Positions 51,455 to 60,177 of a stretch of 64,000 nucleotides of DNA are shown piece by piece. Position 1 is the stretch's first letter. Every line of letters starts with the position of its first letter. The stretch is taken from NCBI GenBank assembly GCA_030123565.1, contig CP126122.1, positions 1,747,001 through 1,811,000 of the forward strand. The letters are read 5' to 3'. Made by a program: the position numbers and the translations under genes. The DNA is from Nitrospira sp. Lineage in GTDB: Bacteria; Nitrospirota; Nitrospiria; Nitrospirales; Nitrospiraceae. Under the pieces are notes generated by a model, which worked only from the letters and a program-made list of their open reading frames with translations, was not told the DNA's origin and searched no databases.

Positions 51455-52506
51455 TGTGTGATTCGTAGACATCCTTTCACTTTGTTCCAGCCTGGTATTG
51501 CGCTTGGACGTGCCGCCGGAGCGCCAAGTCTGTCTGGTAGTGAGCCACCTGGAATCGCTCCCTGCCAGGGTCGTAGTTGGCTTCAACGTCATCCCAAAAC
51601 GGCGTGTCCTCGCTCTTCGTGTGCAACATCTCGATGAGTGTCTGGCCGTTCAACGATCCGTGAGGTCGATCCCAGTTGTAGTAGTGTTGCCACTCGGCCA
51701 CCCGCAATTCCAGATCAGGGCTGTTCAGATCAGCGACCGCCCAGAATTCCTTCCCGATCGGTCTTCTGGGAGCGCTCTACTTTGCCATTCAGGTGCGGTG
51801 AGGCGGGCTTGATGGGACGGAATTTGATGCAATGGTCCATCAGCCACTGTTGGACCGACCCCGCGAAGAATTCCCGGCCCCGGTCGGTTTGAACCCGCTG
51901 CACCGGAAACGGCATCTCCTCCAGGACGCGTTCCAAGAACGCGAGGGTACTTGCCGCCGTGCGTCGGCAGAAGATCGCCAGCACCCGATAACGCGTACAA
52001 TCGTCCACCGCGGTGTACTGATAGCATCCCGGAGCAATCTTACAGGTGTCGAGCTGCACGCGGTCTCCAGGAATGGGCCGGACGTACCGCAGTAGTGGCT
52101 TCCTCCGAGCCGGGCGCACTAGCGGGGGAACTTGGTTGATTGCCAGGACCTTGTGAATTGAGTCTAACGAGAGCTTGAGATCATGATGGCGCCGCAGTTC
52201 ACTCTGAATTCGTCGTGCCCCCAGTTTCCGTTCGGCTCGCAAGCTGAGAATGAGCCGTCGTTCTTTCTCGAACACACGCCGATTGGGTGACCGCACGGGG
52301 CGGCGACTGCGATTGAGGAGACCGGCCTCTCCTGCCTCATGAAACCGGCGGACCCACTTCCGGAGTGTGGGGCGGGAGACCCCGCATCGTCGACAGACCA
52401 GGCCTGCATTACCGGTTCGCTGATAGAGCTGTACCCACAGAAGTCGCCTGCGAATTTCGGAGTCCATTGTTCTACTTTAGTTGAAACGATGTATGCGAAT
52501 CACACA
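51455..52506 (-). mobile_element. IS481-family insertion sequence, 1052 bp, with 7-bp target duplication
   Basis: Ends: left TGTGTGATTCGTAGACATC (51455), right read inward TGTGTGATTCGCATACATC (ending 52506). CAATATC flanks both sides (51448-51454 and 52507-52513). It separates the ImmA-like gene from the 147-residue gene of the same operon. The about 200 and 280 bases flanking it hold no certain gene, though one minus-strand frame is open across the pre-insertion site up to the ImmA start. Confidence 0.9.
51477..52467 (-). pseudogene. IS481-family transposase with a frameshift
   Basis: N-terminal HTH (CRRCGVSRPTLRKWVRRF) and the DDE core (Asp in VDDCTRYRVLA, Asp in QTDRGREFF, Glu in HLNGKVERSQ). 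The frame stops at 51730 after KTDREG; one frame over it continues EFWAVADLNSPDLELRVAEW and ends at 51477. One extra base at about 51745 explains it. No slippery A-run, so loss of function is likelier than programmed shifting. Confidence 0.85.
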
Positions 52507-52793
52507 CAATATCGAGGAACTTTTACCCAGGGGACTTCGACTCTTCTGTAACCAGCGGAGCGTCGGACGTCGTTCGGACTGACCACGGAGAGTTTGGAAT
52601 GCGGTGACGCCTGTTTGCCGTCAAATATGGATGTGCACTGAGACGGCGTGAGCGATTTCACCTAGCATTTACGGTCATGTTTCGCGATGGTGCATTATCG
52701 CGTTAGGGAGGGAGAAAGATCCTCGCCGCGCTCTACTTGTCGACGACTCATAACCGTGGTGTTGCACCTCAACACATCCCACGGGTTACCTCA

Positions 52794-53237
52794 TTAGGTT
52801 TTCTTGAATTTGAGAAGGCCCAAGACATGAAGCTGCCGCAACAGGCTATCGACGTCCGACGGCGCCATATCGCTCAATTTCCGGTGCTGACCAGTCAACA
52901 CCGCGGGTTTCAAATAATGATGATGTGCGAGGCACGCTTTGAGCAATTCCAACTTGTCTTTCATAGTCGTCGGCAAGGACAGGCGGACACGTTTTAGTGA
53001 AGTCACCTCTTTTTGGTAAGTCTGGCGGGATTCAGCCAGTGCTTGGTGACCAGACTCTCCGAGCGCCTCTGCGAACACTCTTGTCGCGCGCTGACCAAAC
53101 TGTTGTGGGTCCAAGCCACTTCCCCGAATTTCTTCGTCCAATTCTTCTTCTGAGAGGTTCATAATTGCTTCGGCCTCTAAATCGAGCAGGCGCTCATATT
53201 GAGACCAAACGTCGTTAGCGTTAGTTTTTGATTTCAT
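52794..53237 (-). CDS. 147-residue protein between sigma-like and ImmA-like genes
   Basis: Helical, acidic first half (LDLEAEAIMNLSEEELDEEI, SGLDPQQFGQRATRVFAEAL) and a basic second half (KRVRLSLPTTMKDKLELLKA). It overlaps the sigma-like gene by 4 bases, so the two are coupled. Small proteins of this kind accompany some ImmA/IrrE genes; it may be the target or partner of the peptidase. No formal family recognised. Confidence 0.6.
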   Translation of the reverse strand: MKSKTNANDVWSQYERLLDLEAEAIMNLSEEELDEEIRGSGLDPQQFGQRATRVFAEALGESGHQALAESRQTYQKEVTSLKRVRLSLPTTMKDKLELLKACLAHHHYLKPAVLTGQHRKLSDMAPSDVDSLLRQLHVLGLLKFKKT

Positions 53238-53857
53238 AACAGTCCTTCCAAGTTGCGTTTCCTAATCTTACTCGTGGCGCGTACTATCTGCATATTGTAT
53301 ACGGCGTATTGCGGTTTTGTGATTTTTAGCCGCTGGCAGATTTCCGGACCGCTTAAGCCCTCAATTTGAAGCTGAAATACCTTCTCTCCCATGGAGTGTT
53401 GGCCTAGAAGAGCTGCCATGTGACACTTAATCTTGTCCAGAGCGATCTCGCGCCGCTTCAATTCCAACTCTTCTTCCGGATTTGGAAGGGCAGAGGGAAA
53501 GTCGTCTGCGGTCTTCGCCCTCACCTCGTTGTCGAGATCTTCTTCATCTTTCGAATTGAGCGAGGAGACAAGGATTGGCTCCTGATACCGTTGACTATTG
53601 TGATGTTGCGCATGGTTACTCACTTCTGATCTGATTACCCAGCGCAGATGATCGCGCATCGAGTATTTTTTGTTCCAGGGCCGCGATCCTGCGAGTGTCG
53701 CCTCGATGGCTTCGTGCACGAAGTCTTCATCCTCCCGCCCTCCTGCCAATACGCCGATGCGAGCCACAAGCTGCCTTGCTAGCCACATTAAGCTCTTGCG
53801 TTCCTCTAGGCTTAGTGCCTCGATGGCGCGTCGGATTTCATCCTGAGTCGCTACCAT
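53234..53857 (-). CDS. Sigma-70-like (ECF-type) protein of the transposon operon
   Basis: 207 residues. Region-2-like part (DEDFVHEAIEATLAGSRPWN, MRDHLRWVIRSEVSNHAQHH) and a region-4 HTH (IEGLSGPEICQRLKITKPQY). The linker is acidic. It resembles ECF sigma factors but could be a sigma-derived DNA-binding regulator. First gene of the leftward operon and divergent from tnsA (152 bp between starts), so it may control both. Confidence 0.65.
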   Translation of the reverse strand: MVATQDEIRRAIEALSLEERKSLMWLARQLVARIGVLAGGREDEDFVHEAIEATLAGSRPWNKKYSMRDHLRWVIRSEVSNHAQHHNSQRYQEPILVSSLNSKDEEDLDNEVRAKTADDFPSALPNPEEELELKRREIALDKIKCHMAALLGQHSMGEKVFQLQIEGLSGPEICQRLKITKPQYAVYNMQIVRATSKIRKRNLEGLL

Positions 53858-54009
53858 AATTTACTTCAATCCAGAACTCGAAACTGCTGGCTCAAATATT
53901 TGTCTACGATCGTTCCGTTAAAAACCGACGAAAGATCAGTATAGGCGAGTATGCCTTAGGGAGAGTTACCTCCGAGGCGGCTAGGATAACACGACAAAGA
54001 AGGATGGAA

Positions 54010-54717
54010 ATGAGAAAAGCGATTTGGGAACAGAAAACGGTCGAACGCGACGGCGTAAAGCCGGTGTGGAAACAACCGCGTGGGAACTACGGAAGTAACT
54101 TTTGGCAGATGTACAGCCGGAAATTGGATCGAGATGTCCACTTCTACAGCAGTCTTGAGCGCGACCACGGCGTGATCGTCGAAGCCGATCCCACGGTCGC
54201 ATGGTTTTGCGAACAACCGCTGCGTATCAACATTAAGGTGGATGGCCGAGATCGCGAAACAGTGATGGACATGTTGATCCAGTTCACGGACGGCCGAGAG
54301 GAATATCGTGAAGTCAAATATACGAGTGATGTGCAACGAGCCGACAATGGCTCACGAGTGGCTCGACAACTTGCCGCTCAGCGTGAATGGGCGTTCGTCA
54401 CCGCTCATGGCTACAAGATCGTCACGGAGGAGGAAATCAGACGGAATGCCATGTTCCTTCGGAACTGGAAACAGATCCTGGCGTATCTCGCCACCTATGC
54501 GTCCTATGATCTCGCGGAGATTGAAAATCAAATCCTCGCCGCGTTCGACGTCGAACCGTCCTGGTCCCTGAAAGATCTAGAACGTCATATCGCTCGTCCA
54601 GACCGTCAGACGGTAAAGGCCGCGATGTTTCGCCTCATCCATGGTGGTCTGTGCACGGCTCCGCTCGACAGGTATCCGTTGACCAATACCTTAACCATAC
54701 AGCGAGGGACAAAATGA
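54010..54717 (+). CDS. tnsA: TnsA endonuclease of Tn7-like element
   Basis: 235 residues from 54010 (AGAAGG 6-7 bases upstream; the ATG at 54004 is too close to it). Catalytic pattern of TnsA: Glu50 (SSLERDHGVI), Asp87 (VMDMLIQF), Glu101-Val-Lys103 (YREVKY). A C-terminal winged-helix-like part follows. TnsA cuts the 5' ends of the transposon, allowing cut-and-paste movement. It overlaps tnsB by 4 bases. Confidence 0.9.
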   Translation: MRKAIWEQKTVERDGVKPVWKQPRGNYGSNFWQMYSRKLDRDVHFYSSLERDHGVIVEADPTVAWFCEQPLRINIKVDGRDRETVMDMLIQFTDGREEYREVKYTSDVQRADNGSRVARQLAAQREWAFVTAHGYKIVTEEEIRRNAMFLRNWKQILAYLATYASYDLAEIENQILAAFDVEPSWSLKDLERHIARPDRQTVKAAMFRLIHGGLCTAPLDRYPLTNTLTIQRGTK

Positions 54718-56654
54718 CGGTATCGAAGCCTCGAATTGATCGCGACTCACTCCCGCCCAATGTGACAAACCTCTCTCGCTGGCCGACCATCGATCTCACC
54801 CTTTTGGACGAGAACGATGCAGACCGAGTAGCGAGACGGATTCAGGCCGTCCGTGCCTATATCGAAGGGCAACCCGTTGGAATCCTCTCGAAACAAGCAG
54901 GCATGCCACGGCAAGAAGTGTATCGGCTCGCAAAACGTTGCATGAAGCTCCACCCTGACGGCCGAATCTGGGGGTTTCGAGCCCTGCTGCCGGCGTGTCG
55001 CATCACTCCCTACGTTCGAACAGCCACGATAGATGGCTCCCGACCTTCTCAGCAGGGAGGGGCCGCTGGGGCGCTCACAATGCTGTTCGACCGATACCCG
55101 ACGATCCAAAAAGCAGTGGACTCCTTGTTCCTGAAGAAAGTCAAAGAGCATGTCGTCCAGGAGTCCCGCATGCCGGTCAAGACGATTCATAAATATTTTA
55201 TTGAGAAGTGTAAGGAAGCTGGCCTGACCGCAAGACACTATCCCCTCAACATGAACCATCGGGGACGGCGTGCGCTGTCGAGCTATCTGAAGCGGCTCTT
55301 CAAATCGAACCTGAAACAAGCAATAAAGGCGCGCCATGGGGAGGACGCCGCGCGCGCGCTGGCTTCGAGGGAAGCGGGACCTGACAGCATCGTGACCAGG
55401 CCGTTCGAACGGGTTGAGTTTGACGGCCATCGGATCGACGCGGTTTTCACGATTGACCTGCCGAATCCCTATGGAGGCATTCAACGGCTTGTCCTTGATC
55501 GACTGTGGCTACTCGCCATCATTGACGTGAAGACTCGCGCAATTTTGGGGTACACCTTGGTGCTGAATCCCGAATACAACGCAGAAGACGTCCTCCGTTG
55601 CGTCAAGCATGCGCTGACACCTTGGAGCCCCATGACCTTAACCATCCCCGGATTGAAGTATACGAAGGGGAGTGGACTCCCTTCTGGAGTCTATGCCGAA
55701 TGTGCCTGGGCGTTGTGGGACGAACTATGGTTCGACAACGCCAAAGCCAATCTGGCCGATGCGGTCAGGTCAAATCTCAGTCGAGTAGTCGGATGTGCCA
55801 TTAATGCTGGCCCTGTGAAAACCCCTCAGCGTCGACCCTTCATTGAACGACTCTTTCAAACGTTGGAAGAGAACGGATTTCATCGGCTGCCGTCCACGAC
55901 GGGCAGCGGTCCGGATGATCCTCGCCGTGACGACCCAGAAGCCGCGGCGCTACGCTGGAATATCTCGTACCAACACCTTGTTGAACTGACCGACGTACTC
56001 ATTGCTCGTTACAATGCCGAGCCGCACACGGGGCTGGGCAATCGGTCACCGCTCGAGATGCTTGAGTACTTTATTGTGAATGAGGGATGCGAGTTCCGGG
56101 CAGTGCCTGAACAGAAGCGACAAGATCTGGCGTTGCTCCATATCCGCGTCGTGCGGTGTATTCGCGGAGATGTGACGCAGGGGAAGTGCCCCTACGTTGA
56201 ATTTGAAGGCGTCCGCTATTACAACGAGGTCCTCCGTCACAGTCCGGACCTCGTGGGAGAACACCTCTCGCTCCTCGTCGATCCGGACGATCTCCGCTGT
56301 GTCACCGCGTATCTCGAGGACGGCCGAGAATTTGGTGTGCTCACGGCGCATGGGCTTTGGGGCCGGACGCCGCATACGCTCACCGTTCGAAAGGCCATTA
56401 ATAAACTCCGAGCTCGGAAGCTGATCTTCTATACGGATAACGAGGATCCAATCCTCGTCTATATGGACTTCCTCAATCGGCAAGCGGCGACGAGTAAGCT
56501 GGCGAGGGGGCAGTCGGCCAAACTCCACACAGAGCTTCAGGCAGTTCCCCCAACTCAGCCCACGTCGTCGATCGCTGATGTCACAGAGTCGAATCCCCCA
56601 GCGTCGTCCCGCACGGTCTATACCCCCGCTATGAGGAAGACCCGCCTCGATTAA
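54714..56654 (+). CDS. tnsB: TnsB DDE transposase of Tn7-like element
   Basis: 646 residues from 54714, overlapping the tnsA stop. N-terminal HTH (GILSKQAGMPRQEVYRLAKR), integrase core with Asp237 (VEFDGHRID), Asp341 (LWFDNAKAN) and Glu378 (PFIERLFQTLEE), then the Mu-type beta-barrel domain (YVEFEGVRYYNEVLRHSPDL). The catalytic triad is complete. TnsB binds end repeats and joins 3' ends to the target. Confidence 0.93.
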   Translation: MTVSKPRIDRDSLPPNVTNLSRWPTIDLTLLDENDADRVARRIQAVRAYIEGQPVGILSKQAGMPRQEVYRLAKRCMKLHPDGRIWGFRALLPACRITPYVRTATIDGSRPSQQGGAAGALTMLFDRYPTIQKAVDSLFLKKVKEHVVQESRMPVKTIHKYFIEKCKEAGLTARHYPLNMNHRGRRALSSYLKRLFKSNLKQAIKARHGEDAARALASREAGPDSIVTRPFERVEFDGHRIDAVFTIDLPNPYGGIQRLVLDRLWLLAIIDVKTRAILGYTLVLNPEYNAEDVLRCVKHALTPWSPMTLTIPGLKYTKGSGLPSGVYAECAWALWDELWFDNAKANLADAVRSNLSRVVGCAINAGPVKTPQRRPFIERLFQTLEENGFHRLPSTTGSGPDDPRRDDPEAAALRWNISYQHLVELTDVLIARYNAEPHTGLGNRSPLEMLEYFIVNEGCEFRAVPEQKRQDLALLHIRVVRCIRGDVTQGKCPYVEFEGVRYYNEVLRHSPDLVGEHLSLLVDPDDLRCVTAYLEDGREFGVLTAHGLWGRTPHTLTVRKAINKLRARKLIFYTDNEDPILVYMDFLNRQAATSKLARGQSAKLHTELQAVPPTQPTSSIADVTESNPPASSRTVYTPAMRKTRLD

Positions 56655-56675
56655 CCGCAGTGAAAGGAGTAATGA

Positions 56676-57644
56676 ATGTCACATGTCCTACACCTAAGGC
56701 CTTCTGTGCCTTCTGGAACCCACCCGATCGAAACCGGACGGTATATACTCTTCACGCCACCATTGGGCCGCTTCTGCGACGATCTCAAAAACTGGGTCAA
56801 TAATCGAGCGGCAGGCGCCATCGTCACCGCGCCGCCCAGGTTCGGCAAATCAAAAGGGATTCGATTTGCCGTCAACGAGTTGCACGAGGAACTTGGCGCG
56901 ACGCTCCCGATCCTAACGTTTTGCTGTCAGGACCATCAGTACCCGACCGAATCACGGTTTTTTGAAAGTCTACTCAGCGATTTCGGTCATAGTCTCAGCC
57001 TCCGTGGAACCGCCAGCGCAAAGCGGGCACGGTTAATACAGTTTTTGGTACAGGAAGCCTGCGCCAATGACCATCGGCGCTTGGTGTTGATTGGAGACGA
57101 GGCGCAGAAACTCCGAGAACCCCACTATAAATGGTTGGTCGATATCTATAATGGGCTGGATCGCCACGATATCGCGACAACCGTTGTGCTTGTCGGGCAA
57201 CCGGAATTAGTCCATCAACGAGACGCCTTTGAAACGGCCAAGAAAATGCAGATTGTCGGCCGGTTCATGGTACACCTTCACCGATTTGCCGGCCTGCGGA
57301 ACCAGAAGGATTTTGCCTACTGCCTGAAGGGCTATGACGATGAGTCCGAGTACCCTGAGGCCAGCGGCTATTCGTTCACACGATATTTCTTTCCCTCAGG
57401 ATTTGAGGCGGGATGGCGCTTGGCCGGGGAAGCAAAGGTTCTCTGGGAGGCATTCCAGCATGTGAGGGCTGAGGCCAAGCTACCTGGTAAAGCTGAAATC
57501 CCGATGCAGTACTTTTCACGAACTGTGGAATTCGCGCTCAGGGACTACAGGTCGATGGACGGTGGCCCACCGACCATTTCATTGAATCAGTGGAAAGAAG
57601 CCATCGAACGTTCTGGATACCGTGATGCGGGGCGATACTTATGA
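56676..57644 (+). CDS. tnsC: TnsC/TniB-type AAA+ ATPase
   Basis: 322 residues, shorter than Tn7 TnsC and close to TniB. Walker A APPRFGKSKG (Lys58) and Walker B LVLIGDEAQ (Asp141-Glu142) are intact, with sensor-like VVLVGQPELV. It would form the filament that links TniQ-bound target to TnsAB. It overlaps tniQ by 4 bases. Confidence 0.92.
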   Translation: MSHVLHLRPSVPSGTHPIETGRYILFTPPLGRFCDDLKNWVNNRAAGAIVTAPPRFGKSKGIRFAVNELHEELGATLPILTFCCQDHQYPTESRFFESLLSDFGHSLSLRGTASAKRARLIQFLVQEACANDHRRLVLIGDEAQKLREPHYKWLVDIYNGLDRHDIATTVVLVGQPELVHQRDAFETAKKMQIVGRFMVHLHRFAGLRNQKDFAYCLKGYDDESEYPEASGYSFTRYFFPSGFEAGWRLAGEAKVLWEAFQHVRAEAKLPGKAEIPMQYFSRTVEFALRDYRSMDGGPPTISLNQWKEAIERSGYRDAGRYL

Positions 57645-59035
57645 GCCAATTGAACGAAGGACATGATCAGATGGTGCCACACACACGATATACGTGGGAT
57701 GCCAGCCAATGCGTTCCGTTTGAGTCCACGTGGTCAATCTTTCAGAAGTTCATGGGGTTTAATGCCTGCGGGGCTCGAGATATTCAGCGCGAATTCGGGC
57801 TTGCGAGGAAAAGACACTATCCTCAAAACTGGTCGGATCGGGATCGGAACTTACACGACTGGGGCGCGCTCAATCCGGAGCTCGTGCAGCGCGCACTGAA
57901 CTTGACCGACCTCCACATGAGGACGGCACGCACTGTTGACTATATTCGCCCGGATGAAGCGAAAGTGTTGGCCAGTCGATCCCTTCGCATCTGCCCGAAA
58001 TGTATCAAGGGAGGCTTTCATACCCCTCTCCATCAGTTGATATTCATTCCCCAATGCCCTCTGCACCAGGAGCCACTCCTGGAGGTCTGTGGTGACTGCG
58101 GTAAGCCGACGCCTCTGTACTCTTTGTCAAGGGAGTCATGTTGTAACCCTTATGGCTGTGCTGAATGCGGAGCGGTCTGGTGGCAACGGAGTCGTGTCGG
58201 ACAGATGACAGCAGGGGAGCAAGAAGAGCGGTTTCGCCTCATGTCTGAGATCGGCGAGTGGCTCACGAAAAGAAGGGAGGACCGAACGATTGAGGCGCAA
58301 ATCTCTAAATTGGCTCGGTTTATACCAGACGAGCATGAAATTCAGGCCTACGTTCGACGTCTGCCGGAGAGATGGGCGAACGTCTTGGGAATGAACGTGC
58401 CGCACCACATCGCTGAATTGCGAGAGACAGATTTGCATGTCACGGTGGAGTATACGGCGTGGAACGTCGATGGATCGAGTTCATCCGGATTGTTAGACAA
58501 CAGGAAATATTTCGAGGTGTATCGTGCGATTCGCCGTGCACTCACAAGGCGAGTTCATAAAGCCCACCGCGAGTGCTTTGAAAAAATGGGGCGTGGGATT
58601 TGGTTCCCGGTCACAGCCAGAGAAGTGCCCGTGCGGCATTTCTGCCAAGAAGCTTACGCGTTGCTTCTCTGGAGAATGTTCTGGGAAAACATCGATGTTC
58701 CGCAAAAGTTCTTTTCGCGACAGCTCGTACTCATTCATCGTGAGATAGATTTTGTATCCGACAGAATCCCGTCGGACCTCTCTCCGGAGGCTACCATGCG
58801 AATATTCGGACTGGAATGTCTGAGAACGTATCGGCGATGCCAGGAGCTTGGGAGCGTGATGCGGCAAAAAGAGCATATCGGTTTCCCGTTGTATCGCCTG
58901 AATAAGGATCGCGCAGGCGAATGGGTTGTGAAGGTCCCTAAAATCGGAAACAGACAGAGGCTCCATTGGTGGTGGCCGAGGCGATGGGAGAAGGCTCTTT
59001 CGATTCAAGACCACGAATCAAAAAGGGCTGCTTAG
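57641..59035 (+). CDS. tniQ: TniQ/TnsD-family target-selection protein
   Basis: 464 residues, between TniQ and TnsD in size. Zinc-finger region from Cys118: CPKC, FIPQCPLHQEPLLEVCGDCG, then CCNPYGCAECG. The C-terminal part is larger than in minimal TniQ and may read a specific DNA site. It would select the target and recruit TnsC. The stop lies inside a palindrome (59032-59048). Confidence 0.9.
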   Translation: MSQLNEGHDQMVPHTRYTWDASQCVPFESTWSIFQKFMGFNACGARDIQREFGLARKRHYPQNWSDRDRNLHDWGALNPELVQRALNLTDLHMRTARTVDYIRPDEAKVLASRSLRICPKCIKGGFHTPLHQLIFIPQCPLHQEPLLEVCGDCGKPTPLYSLSRESCCNPYGCAECGAVWWQRSRVGQMTAGEQEERFRLMSEIGEWLTKRREDRTIEAQISKLARFIPDEHEIQAYVRRLPERWANVLGMNVPHHIAELRETDLHVTVEYTAWNVDGSSSSGLLDNRKYFEVYRAIRRALTRRVHKAHRECFEKMGRGIWFPVTAREVPVRHFCQEAYALLLWRMFWENIDVPQKFFSRQLVLIHREIDFVSDRIPSDLSPEATMRIFGLECLRTYRRCQELGSVMRQKEHIGFPLYRLNKDRAGEWVVKVPKIGNRQRLHWWWPRRWEKALSIQDHESKRAA

Positions 59036-59459
59036 AATGACATTCTAAAAAGGTATTTGTCGGTGAAGAATATACCGTAAGGGGGAGCATCGGCTTAATC
59101 CAGTGATTCGCGCGCATCCGACCCGGTTTCAGGCTGCTCTATATAGGTTGGTCTGAAAGATACCATCCTTCTATTGCAAAGCTGTTTTCCGCCGTTCTCT
59201 CAAAAATCATCCAATTGACTGAGATCGGGATCTAAGCCTACACTCGGCACCCACAGTCATAAGTATCCGAGAGCAGTTGTTCCTAATAATTTTTCTATTA
59301 TGAGGACGGGGAATGAACATTTTTGTGCGGGTAGAGGACTGAAATCATTTTACTTCCAAAGTGTAATAAGATTTAGTTGTTCGGAGTTCGGTTGTGGAGT
59401 GGCACGGAATCGCGGATCGGAAAAAGTTGACATAATATATCTTATCAGACATCTCTCCA
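59032..59459. other. AT-rich stretch after tniQ, possible transposon end
   Basis: No gene. It starts with the perfect palindrome TTAGAATG-A-CATTCTAA (59032-59048), holds a reverse-oriented repeat (TTTACTT at 59349-59355) related to the left repeats, and ends with a TTGACA (59427-59432) that may be the -35 box for the gene at 59460. The true element end should lie here. Confidence 0.45.
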
Positions 59460-60098
59460 ATGCTGTCATTTGAGCTGCTCGCGCGATTTCGCAAAGAACT
59501 CTCCCTCACCGGCAGCGCACTCTACGAGACGATCGTCGCCATCGCGGAGCGCGTCAATCGCAAGGTGCAGGTGCTCCGCCTCCATGGTCAGGCCGCGGCG
59601 ATTCTGAGTCAGATCCAGGCCTTGCACCGGCAAATCGGTCGTCGCATAGCCGACACCCTCGCCACACCGACCGGCTCGGCGCAGTCGGAATCTCGCGCCA
59701 CGCTGCTGCCGCTGGAGGAGGCCATCCGTTCGGCCTCGGATCGTATCAAGGGACAGCGAACGACCCTGCAGCACATCGAAAGCCATATCCGCGAACTCAA
59801 GGTTGAAGTGGCCCAAGAAGAGTTGCTCATCCTGCAGCGCGAGTTGGGCTTGCGCGACGCCGCCATCGAACGCGTGGTGGTGACCCCCGGCGCGGCCGTC
59901 ATCGGCCATCCGATCGGCGAATTCGATCTCCCCGCGACCACCAGAATCGTGGCCGTGTTTCGAGGCCCATTCCTGCTCCCCCTTTCAGCCTCCTTGACGC
60001 TCCGGGCCGATGACATTGTGATTCTTGCCGGCCTTCGCAACGATCTGACCCATTGGCTCCCGCATTTCCACCGGACCGAGGTATCCAAGACGGCCTGA
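59460..60098 (+). CDS. Coiled-coil protein with TrkA_C (RCK_C) domain
   Basis: 212 residues. Long helical N-terminus with heptad character (ETIVAIAERVNRKVQVLRLH; SHIRELKVEVAQEELLILQR) and a C-terminal RCK_C-type domain (RVVVTPGAAVIGHPIGEFDL, ADDIVILAGLRNDL) that in transporters binds nucleotides or ions. No NAD-binding RCK_N or membrane part, so it may regulate a separate transporter. First gene of the chromosome-like part. Confidence 0.75.
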   Translation: MLSFELLARFRKELSLTGSALYETIVAIAERVNRKVQVLRLHGQAAAILSQIQALHRQIGRRIADTLATPTGSAQSESRATLLPLEEAIRSASDRIKGQRTTLQHIESHIRELKVEVAQEELLILQRELGLRDAAIERVVVTPGAAVIGHPIGEFDLPATTRIVAVFRGPFLLPLSASLTLRADDIVILAGLRNDLTHWLPHFHRTEVSKTA

Positions 60099-60177
60099 GC
60101 CGCTCCTTTCGCTGCAAATCACGATTCTGGTATCCTGTAGCCGGGCCAGGGTGTGGTCGCCGGAGCTTGCCGCCACC

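Larger units (their letters stand above)
50060..59360. mobile_element. Tn7-like transposon (approximate limits)
   Basis: Core genes tnsA, tnsB, tnsC and tniQ are contiguous at 54010-59035. Limits are guessed from related inverted AT-rich repeats at 50076-50203 and about 59349. The divergent sigma/ImmA operon would be internal cargo and the IS481 element a later insertion. Chromosome-type genes start at 59460. Confidence 0.5.

Noticed and set aside
51241..51480. 79-residue minus-strand ORF ending in the ImmA start
   Set aside because: It begins inside the IS481 end, so its N-terminus is IS sequence; the remainder has no recognisable content, though it was open before the insertion.
59401..59459. 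Transposon right terminus at TCAGACA and a 5-bp duplication
   Set aside because: A TGTCT-type end could be drawn at about 59451 and 50109, but the flanking 5-mers do not match, so no terminus is claimed.
53234..59460. CRISPR-associated transposon
   Set aside because: Tn7-like genes are present, but no cas gene and no CRISPR repeat-spacer array was seen anywhere in the window.
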